A DNA stretch of 5,653 nt from an uncultured Planctomycetaceae bacterium (GTDB lineage: Bacteria; Planctomycetota; Planctomycetia; Pirellulales; UBA1268): contig CAJAYZ010000413.1 in assembly GCA_903949225.1 (NCBI GenBank), forward strand, positions 1 through 5,653. The letters run 5' to 3'. Under the pieces are notes generated by a model. That model saw only the letters and a list, made by a program, of their open reading frames with translations, had not been told where the DNA came from and searched no databases. This document shows, piece after piece, positions 1 through 5,653 of this stretch; positions within the stretch are counted from its first letter, which is position 1, and every line of letters starts with the position of its first letter. The position numbers were made by a program, and so were the translations under genes.

Positions 1-1774
1 CGGGCTCGTAGAGCTGACCGGTATGGGCGTAGATGCCGCACTGCTTGAACAGCGGATCCATGCCGAAGGTTCGCGACTCGTCGGGCACGATCGGCACGAT
101 GTACTTGCCGACCGACTTGTCCTTGAGGAGCGACGCCATCAAGGTCACGGCCCCCGTGGTCGTGGAAACCTCGCGGCCCGCGCTCTTCTCGATGAAGCCG
201 CGATACTCGTCGAGCTTCGGCGTCGAGAGCTTCGGCGAATCCAGCGGCCGCGTGGGCACGTAGCCACCGAGCGCCTGCCGCCGCTCCCTGAGATACCGCA
301 TCTCCTCGGAATCCTCCGCCGGCCGATAGAAGGGAGCCTTCGCCACCTCGTCGTCGGAGATCGGGATGCCAAACCGCGATCGGAATGCGCGGAGTTCTTC
401 CTCGTTGAGCTTCTTCTGCTGGTGGGTGACGTTGCGGCCCTCGCCCACCTCTCCGAGGCCGTAGCCCTTGATCGTCTTGGCGATGATCACCGTCGGCTTG
501 CCATGGCATTTCATCGCCGCGGCGTACGCGGCGTAGACCTTCTCGGGATCATGGCCGCCGCGGCGGAGCTTCTTGAGCTTCTCATCCGAGAGGTGCGACA
601 CCATCTCGAGCAGCTGCGGATCAGCCCCGAAAAAGTGCTCGCGGATGTAGCCCCCGGGCATGACCACGTACTTCTGGTACTGGCCGTCGACCACCTCGTT
701 CATCCGTTTGACAAGGAGACCTTCGTCGTCCTTGTCGAGGAGCGGATCCCACTCATCGCCCCAGATCACCTTGATGACGTTCCAGCCGGCACCGCGGAAC
801 AGCCCCTCGAGCTCCTGGATGATCTTGCCGTTGCCACGCACCGGCCCGTCGAGCCGCTGGAGGTTGCAGTTGATGACGAACACGAGGTTGTCGAGCTTCT
901 CGCGGGCCCCTAGCGTGATCGCGCCGAGCGTCTCCGGCTCGTCGCTCTCGCCGTCACCGATGAACGACCACACCGTCTGACGGCTCGTATCCTTGATGCC
1001 CCGATCTTGGAGGTACTTGTTGAACCTCGCCTGATAGATCGCCATCAGCGGCCCGAGCCCCATCGACACCGTGGGGAACTCCCAGAAACCAGGCATCAGC
1101 CACGGGTGGGGATAACTGGAGAGCCCCCCGCCATCGCCCAACTCACGGCGGAAATTCTCCAATTGCTTCTCGGTGATCCGCCCTTCGACGAAGGCGCGGG
1201 CGTAGATCCCCGGGGAGGCATGCCCCTGGAAATAGACTTGGTCACCAGAAAAATCGTCACCGCGGCCGCGAATGAAGTGATTCATCGCCACCTCGACAAG
1301 CGTCGCCGAGGAGGCGAAGGTCGAGATGTGGCCGCCGATGCTCTTGTCCTCGCGGTTGGCGCGGACCACCATCGCCATCGCGTTCCAGCGGATCATGCTC
1401 TTGATCCGTCGCTCGACCTCACGGTCCCCCGGGAAGAGCGGCTGCTTGTCGACCGGGATCGTGTTGATGTACGGGGTCGTCGCCGAGAAAGGTATCGAAA
1501 CCCCGAGGCGATACGCCTCCTGCTCAATGGCGTGGAGGAGGTAAGCGGCCCGTTCCTCGCCCCGGCTGTTGAGCACGTAGCGGAGGGAGTCGAGCCACTC
1601 CCGCGTCTCGGTGGGATCGGCGTCGATGCTGGACGTGCCGTCGACCGCCACCGGTTGCCCAGCCGACGTGTCCGTCATCCGTCCGATTGACATCTGGGCA
1701 TGGGCGCCCGGGGGGAGTTGCGAAGCCTGGGTATCTCGGTCGGTGCCAGACTCGTCGATGTCGGGGCTCGCCAT
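1..1774 (-). CDS. aceE: Pyruvate dehydrogenase E1 component, homodimeric type (3' end beyond the left edge)
   Basis: This is the thiamine-diphosphate-dependent E1 of the pyruvate dehydrogenase complex. It decarboxylates pyruvate and transfers the acetyl group to lipoyl-E2 in the cytoplasm. The reverse-strand translation runs 591 codons without a stop and follows E. coli AceE closely, as recalled from memory. Counting from the start at 1774, the conserved part begins at ETREW (56-60). GGH gives His149, equivalent to E. coli His106. YFQGH gives His185 (His142). GDGESDEPE at 273-281 and INCN with Asn302 form the Mg/ThDP motif. NVTHQ gives His451 (His407 in the mobile active-site loop). The frame leaves the window about 60% through a family of roughly 890 residues, so the catalytic Glu (E. 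coli Glu571) is not visible. I chose ATG 1774 because GGAG lies 6 nt upstream. In-frame ATGs at 1810, 1693 and 1678 are possible. The gene follows lpdA after a 201-bp gap. No frameshift was seen. Confidence 0.96.
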   Translation of the reverse strand, partial: MASPDIDESGTDRDTQASQLPPGAHAQMSIGRMTDTSAGQPVAVDGTSSIDADPTETREWLDSLRYVLNSRGEERAAYLLHAIEQEAYRLGVSIPFSATTPYINTIPVDKQPLFPGDREVERRIKSMIRWNAMAMVVRANREDKSIGGHISTFASSATLVEVAMNHFIRGRGDDFSGDQVYFQGHASPGIYARAFVEGRITEKQLENFRRELGDGGGLSSYPHPWLMPGFWEFPTVSMGLGPLMAIYQARFNKYLQDRGIKDTSRQTVWSFIGDGESDEPETLGAITLGAREKLDNLVFVINCNLQRLDGPVRGNGKIIQELEGLFRGAGWNVIKVIWGDEWDPLLDKDDEGLLVKRMNEVVDGQYQKYVVMPGGYIREHFFGADPQLLEMVSHLSDEKLKKLRRGGHDPEKVYAAYAAAMKCHGKPTVIIAKTIKGYGLGEVGEGRNVTHQQKKLNEEELRAFRSRFGIPISDDEVAKAPFYRPAEDSEEMRYLRERRQALGGYVPTRPLDSPKLSTPKLDEYRGFIEKSAGREVSTTTGAVTLMASLLKDKSVGKYIVPIVPDESRTFGMDPLFKQCGIYAHTGQLYEP

Positions 1775-1780
1775 GGGCAA

Positions 1781-1784
1781 CTCC
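1781..1784 (-). promoter_or_regulatory. Ribosome binding site supporting the aceE start at 1774
   Basis: GGAG on the minus strand sits 6 nt before ATG 1774. The alternative ATG at 1810 has only a weak AAGGG-like element, and those at 1693 and 1678 have no well-placed purine box. This is the main reason for preferring 1774, though the evidence is modest if this organism makes little use of Shine-Dalgarno sites. Confidence 0.45.
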
Positions 1785-1842
1785 GGGTGGGCTGGGTGAA
1801 CTTTGCCCATTATTCCGCCCTTGCCGGCAGCCGTAAAGGCCG

Positions 1843-1868
1843 TTTCGTCAGCCGGCCGCGTGACGAAA
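1843..1868. promoter_or_regulatory. Perfect 8-bp inverted repeat in the lpdA-aceE gap
   Basis: TTTCGTCA (1843-1850) and TGACGAAA (1861-1868) are exact reverse complements separated by 10 GC-only bases. The element lies 33 bp upstream of the ATG at 1810 and 69 bp upstream of the preferred aceE start. The AT-containing arms stand out against the GC-rich surroundings. It could be an operator for a dimeric regulator controlling aceE, or an RNA hairpin in a lpdA-aceE transcript. No T-run follows on either strand, so an intrinsic terminator is unlikely. A second, smaller hairpin, TCGAAA-CGCT-TTTCGA, lies at 1878-1893. Confidence 0.4.
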
Positions 1869-1902
1869 GTCGGTTGCTCGAAACGCTTTTCGACGCGGCA
1901 CA

Positions 1903-1952
1903 GGGCCCGCGACCGGGGCCCGATTCGGCTCACCGATCAGCGGATACTCCGC
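1903..1952 (-). terminator. Weak hairpin candidates downstream of lpdA
   Basis: Two short stems lie 24-73 nt past the lpdA stop. One is GCGGA-TAC-TCCGC at 1940-1952. The other is a GGGCCC pair with a 7-nt loop at 1903-1921. Neither is followed by a T-run on the minus strand, so they do not meet the usual intrinsic terminator pattern. They may only reflect high GC content, and readthrough from lpdA into aceE remains possible. Confidence 0.15.
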
Positions 1953-1975
1953 GGGCCAGGCCACGATTGCGGGCT

Positions 1976-3385
<1,410 letters not shown>

Positions 3386-3394
3386 CGGCTCGGA

Positions 3395-3398
3395 CTCC
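3395..3398 (-). promoter_or_regulatory. Ribosome binding site of lpdA
   Basis: GGAG on the minus strand lies 9 nt before ATG 3385. It supports this start over any start further upstream in the same long open frame. Confidence 0.5.
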
Positions 3399-3440
3399 AA
3401 TACGGCTGACAGAAGGCGGAAGGGGCGCGGAAGGGTCGTT

Positions 3441-3469
3441 GTTGTAGTTGCGGTAACCGGTTCCTTCAA
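3441..3469 (-). promoter_or_regulatory. Candidate sigma70-type promoter for lpdA
   Basis: On the minus strand, TTGAAG (3464-3469) and TACAAC (3441-3446) are separated by exactly 17 bp. Each matches 4 of 6 consensus bases. Transcription would start near 3434, leaving an untranslated leader of about 50 nt that contains the GGAG site. The spacer contains the palindrome AACCGGTT (3455-3462), so a regulator bound there would overlap the polymerase site. This is read from sequence only and the consensus match is moderate. Confidence 0.4.
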
Positions 3470-3501
3470 GAAACACTCCTGAACGCCCGCGGACCGCCAC
3501 G

Positions 3502-3534
3502 CCACTCCTGCTCCACTCCTGCCCCACTCCTGCC
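3502..3534. repeat. Three tandem 11-bp repeats in the divergent lpdA / HTTM promoter region
   Basis: The unit CCACTCCTGCY occurs three times head to tail, at 3502-3512, 3513-3523 and 3524-3534, with only the last base varying. A fourth copy of the CACTCCTG core lies at 3474-3481. The array ends 22 bp before the start codon of the HTTM gene and lies upstream of the candidate lpdA promoter. An 11-bp period is close to one DNA turn, so bound proteins would sit on one face. It may be a regulatory site or simple slippage. Confidence 0.7.
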
Positions 3535-3556
3535 CCGATCCCCGCGTGAGCCCCCG

Positions 3557-5083
3557 ATGACGAACGCCCGCCCCCCCAACGCAGCCGCCCGGAGCGGCCA
3601 GGGCCCAGCCTCCCGCAGTGGCCCGGCTGCGTTCCTCCGCAGCGCGCTGGCTCTCGATCTCCGCAGCCTCGCACTGTTCCGCCTGGTGCTCGGCTCGATT
3701 CTCATCGCCGATGCCCTGTGCCGCGCTCCCGATGCCCCCCTGACGCTCGCTCCCGATGGGATGCTTCCGCCCACTCTCGTCCGCCCGTTTGTCGGGTATC
3801 CCTGGTCGTGGTCGATCGGCCTGTGGTGGGATGCGCCCTGGTGGGGCTACGGGCTGCTCGTTGCCGAAGGGCTCTGTGGCCTGCTCCTCGCGGCCGGGCT
3901 TAGCCTTCCGCTGACCACGACGGCCGCCTGGGTGGTGGTGGTGAGCCTCGTCCGCCGCACGGCGCCGGTGACGAATGCCGGCGACGTCTTCCTCGCCGCC
4001 CTCCTTTTCTGGGGGCAGTTTCTGCCGCTCAAAACCCCCTCGCCCCGGCGGAGCTGGTCGTGCGGAGGGATCGCCGCCTGGGCTCTGACACTCCAGGTGG
4101 CGGCGGTTTATCTCTCGGCGGGACTGGCCAAATGCAACGGCGTCTGGTGGTCGGGCGAGGCCATCGGATACGCGCTGTCGGTCCATGACCATGGCACCGT
4201 GTTCGGCAATTCCATCGCTGCGTGGGGATGGGGCGGGCGATTGCTGACGTGGGCGACGCTCGTGGTTGAGCTCCTCGGCCCGCCGCTGCTCCTCCTTCCG
4301 AAACTCCGCCTTCCCTTGGTCGCGACGTTCGTGCTGTTCCATCTGGCGATCGCGGTGACGATGAATGTTTGCCTGTTTCCCTGGGTGGGGATCGCCGGCT
4401 GGGCCGCCCTCCTCCCCGGGAGCTTCTGGGACCAGATCGGCGTGGGGGCGAAGGGCATAACAGCCGACGGGCCTGCCGGCGATGGCCTCGATCGACCGCG
4501 ACGCCTCCTCTGCGGGGGGGCAATCCTCGTCGCCGTCATCGCCTTCGCCCACGCCAACGGCCCCTGGCGGCAGGAGCGGATGCCGGCGGGCCCCAGACAT
4601 GCGGTGCAGCTGACGTTTCTGGAACAGGACTGGCGCGTCTTTGGCGACATCCGCCGGCAGCGGCAGTGGGTCTATGGCCGTGCCGAATTGGCCAACGGGG
4701 AAATCGTCGATCTCCTCCGGCAGGGGAGGCCCCTGGAAACCGTTCTCCCCAGCGACGGCTTCAATGGACTCGGCGACCAGCGGCGGCAGAAGCTGTTTTG
4801 GGAACTTCCCAAGCCCGAGTACCGCGTCTTTGCAGCCGCGATCGCCACCGCGCTGGCCAGGCAGTGGAACTCCAACCACCCTCCTGAGCGCCAAGTCATC
4901 TCCCTGGAAATCCACGGCGCACGGATGATCACGGCTCCCGAGCCGCACGCGATCCAGGATGTCCTGATGGCGACCTGGCCCCCGCGTTCACCGATGGGCC
5001 AGGGCAATCTCGAACGCTTTCTGCGAGACTCCGCCCCCGTCCCTGGCGACGCCGATCGGGGCCTTGCCAGACCGGGCGGGTAG
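3557..5083 (+). CDS. HTTM-domain (vitamin K gamma-carboxylase-like) integral membrane protein
   Basis: This 508-residue membrane protein belongs to the HTTM family, which is related to the membrane part of vitamin K-dependent gamma-glutamyl carboxylase. No substrate is assigned. Family-like features: a first helix with RLVLGSILIADAL (42-54); DGML (67-70); TNAGD (139-143) opening a hydrophobic helix; LQVAAVYLSAGLAK followed by W and G (179-200), the most diagnostic stretch; VELLGPPLLLLPKLR (237-251); and FHLAIAVTMN (261-270). Hydrophobic segments near 37-54, 96-115, 119-132, 144-158, 170-190, 229-248, 252-288 and 316-333 suggest about eight membrane spans. Residues about 345-475 form a soluble part with DWRVF (358-362), NGEIVDLL (380-387) and ARQWN (434-438), as in other bacterial HTTM proteins. 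The first 25 residues are Pro/Ala-rich and unlikely to be a signal peptide. ATG 3557 has only a weak TGAG upstream. The gene is divergent from lpdA. The family is secure; the function is unknown. Confidence 0.85.
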   Translation: MTNARPPNAAARSGQGPASRSGPAAFLRSALALDLRSLALFRLVLGSILIADALCRAPDAPLTLAPDGMLPPTLVRPFVGYPWSWSIGLWWDAPWWGYGLLVAEGLCGLLLAAGLSLPLTTTAAWVVVVSLVRRTAPVTNAGDVFLAALLFWGQFLPLKTPSPRRSWSCGGIAAWALTLQVAAVYLSAGLAKCNGVWWSGEAIGYALSVHDHGTVFGNSIAAWGWGGRLLTWATLVVELLGPPLLLLPKLRLPLVATFVLFHLAIAVTMNVCLFPWVGIAGWAALLPGSFWDQIGVGAKGITADGPAGDGLDRPRRLLCGGAILVAVIAFAHANGPWRQERMPAGPRHAVQLTFLEQDWRVFGDIRRQRQWVYGRAELANGEIVDLLRQGRPLETVLPSDGFNGLGDQRRQKLFWELPKPEYRVFAAAIATALARQWNSNHPPERQVISLEIHGARMITAPEPHAIQDVLMATWPPRSPMGQGNLERFLRDSAPVPGDADRGLARPGG

Positions 5084-5102
5084 GGGCGATGACCGGGGGC
5101 CG

Positions 5103-5119
5103 CGCCACTGGATGTGGCG
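5103..5119 (+). terminator. Hairpin after the HTTM gene
   Basis: CGCCAC and GTGGCG pair as a 6-bp stem around a TGGAT loop, starting 20 nt past the stop of the HTTM gene. No T-run follows, so this is only a candidate for 3'-end formation or RNA stability, separating the gene from the tRNA. Confidence 0.25.
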
Positions 5120-5140
5120 ACAGGGACTTCAGCCACGGCC

Positions 5141-5149
5141 TGCTAAACT
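5141..5149 (+). promoter_or_regulatory. Candidate extended -10 box for the tRNA-Leu gene
   Basis: TGCTAAACT reads as an extended -10 element (TGn followed by TAAACT). It ends 8 nt before the first base of the mature tRNA, so transcription would begin at or just before the tRNA. I see no convincing -35 box at the standard distance. Confidence 0.35.
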
Positions 5150-5157
5150 CGCGTCCG

Positions 5158-5239
5158 GCGAGAGTGGCGAAATTGGCAGACGCGCTGGACTTAGGATCCA
5201 GTGCCGCAAGGCGTGCGGGTTCGAGTCCCGCCTCTCGCA
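5158..5239 (+). tRNA. tRNA-Leu, anticodon UAG
   Basis: The 82-nt gene folds as a complete class II cloverleaf. The acceptor stem is GCGAGAG (5158-5164) with CTCTCGC (5232-5238) and discriminator A5239. The D stem is GCG/CGC with GG in its loop. The anticodon stem CTGGA/TCCAG (5185-5189, 5197-5201) encloses the loop CTTAGGA with TAG at 5192-5194. A long variable arm GCC-GCAA-GGC (5203-5212) is typical of leucine tRNAs. The T stem GCGGG/CCCGC (5215-5219, 5227-5231) encloses TTCGAGT. The anticodon UAG reads CUA and other CUN codons. The 3' CCA is not encoded. All stems are perfect, so the gene looks functional. Confidence 0.98.
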
Positions 5240-5268
5240 TTGAATTGAAAGGGAGCCAGCGGCCTCGC

Positions 5269-5340
5269 AAGCTGCGGAACTTCAGCGGAGCGGATTCCCC
5301 GGCTGGGCGGTCACTCCACGGAGCGGATTGGCCGCAGCTT
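5269..5340. repeat. Long-spaced 9-bp inverted repeat at the 3' end of the right-hand gene
   Basis: AAGCTGCGG (5269-5277) and CCGCAGCTT (5332-5340) are exact reverse complements separated by 54 bp, straddling the stop codon at 5282-5284. The loop is too long for an ordinary intrinsic terminator and there is no T-run. It may be coincidental or contribute to RNA structure between the convergent genes. Confidence 0.3.
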
Positions 5341-5653
5341 CGCTCGAGGCCTCAGCCGAAGCGGCTGCCTTGGCACGCCAGCGCCCGACGGCCCGCTCGC
5401 TTCCCTCCACCATCCGCTGGGCCGGGGAGCGGAGCTTGGAGCCATCGCGTCGATCGTCAGGGGATCCTTCCACCTCCGTCGTCTCGGCGGGCCCGCTTGT
5501 CCGCACGACGCTTCCCGGTGGGGCCTGCTTCGGATCCGCCAGGGAGGAGCGTGACCAGTTCGACCAAGCACTGTCGGCAAGGGCCCCCGCGGGACGGGCC
5601 GCCTCGGCCCCCGACGTCTCGAGTGGGACGTCGCGAGGGCCGCTGGCCTTGGA
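5282..5653 (-). CDS. C-terminal end of an unrecognised protein (start beyond the right edge)
   Basis: A minus-strand frame enters from the right edge and stays open for 123 codons, ending at TGA 5282-5284. Third positions are mostly G or C, as in the neighbouring genes. The product is rich in Ala, Ser, Pro, Glu and Arg, with an Ala/Glu-rich stretch (WRAKAAASAEASSEAAANP) and an NPLR motif repeated near the very end. This composition suggests a disordered or partly helical tail, and I recognise no domain. There is no cysteine and no obvious membrane segment. The gene converges on tRNA-Leu, with 42 nt between them. An in-frame ATG lies at 5418-5420, but the frame is open well upstream of it, so the protein very likely starts outside the window. 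It could still be a chance open frame in GC-rich DNA. Confidence 0.5.
   Translation of the reverse strand, partial: SKASGPRDVPLETSGAEAARPAGALADSAWSNWSRSSLADPKQAPPGSVVRTSGPAETTEVEGSPDDRRDGSKLRSPAQRMVEGSERAVGRWRAKAAASAEASSEAAANPLRGVTAQPGNPLR
5286..5329. repeat. Direct repeat encoding the doubled NPLR motif
   Basis: CGGAGCGGATT occurs at 5286-5296 and again at 5319-5329, exactly 33 bp (11 codons) apart. It lies inside the 3' end of the minus-strand frame, where it encodes NPLR twice. Being in frame, it could be a short coding duplication. Confidence 0.5.

Noticed and set aside
1811..1975. A small gene or regulatory RNA in the lpdA-aceE gap.
   Set aside because: No start with a ribosome binding site and no frame with coding character is seen; the inverted repeats alone do not support a defined RNA gene.
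3441..3556. A promoter for the HTTM gene on the plus strand.
   Set aside because: TTGCGG and AAACAC at 17-bp spacing are too poor a match to call. The promoter is probably in this region but cannot be placed from sequence alone.
3386..4948. The lpdA frame stays open upstream for 521 codons, giving a 990-residue reading frame antisense to the HTTM gene.
   Set aside because: The upstream part has no E3 or other recognisable domain, is very rich in Arg, Pro, Gly and Gln, and lies opposite a convincing membrane protein gene. Long antisense frames are common in GC-rich genes, and lpdA has a good start and GGAG at 3385.
5158..5239. tRNA-Leu as the attachment site of an integrated element.
   Set aside because: No duplicated tRNA 3' end, integrase or phage-like gene is visible on either side within the window.

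Overview
The window is GC-rich chromosomal DNA with high GC at third codon positions. It carries a pyruvate dehydrogenase locus, an HTTM-family membrane protein gene, a leucine tRNA gene and the 3' end of one unrecognised gene. The mix of a single-chain (homodimeric) E1, an HTTM protein with a large C-terminal soluble part, and poor Shine-Dalgarno sites would fit a GC-rich planctomycete (Pirellulales-like). That assignment is a guess from gene style; the window contains no taxonomic marker.

Layout from left to right. Positions 1-1774 (minus strand) hold the first 591 codons of aceE, the thiamine-diphosphate E1 of pyruvate dehydrogenase, which runs off the left edge. Positions 1775-1975 are a gap holding several inverted repeats, the best being an 8-bp perfect one at 1843-1868. 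Positions 1976-3385 (minus) hold lpdA, the dihydrolipoyl dehydrogenase (E3), complete at 469 residues. Positions 3386-3556 are a divergent promoter region with a plausible sigma70-type lpdA promoter, an AACCGGTT palindrome inside its spacer, and an 11-bp tandem repeat. Positions 3557-5083 (plus) hold a 508-residue HTTM / gamma-glutamyl-carboxylase-like integral membrane protein. Positions 5084-5157 are a short gap with a hairpin and a -10-like box. Positions 5158-5239 (plus) hold tRNA-Leu(UAG). Positions 5282-5653 (minus) hold the last 123 codons of a protein I do not recognise, convergent with the tRNA.

lpdA and aceE are codirectional and encode the E3 and E1 of one complex, which converts pyruvate to acetyl-CoA. 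The E2 gene (aceF) is not in the window; it may lie further left, downstream of aceE. The HTTM gene is divergent from lpdA and shares its upstream region, but nothing in the sequence links it to pyruvate metabolism. I see no mobile element, CRISPR array, toxin-antitoxin pair or defence system. Most of the window is ordinary housekeeping; the HTTM protein and the small regulatory-looking repeats deserve the second look.
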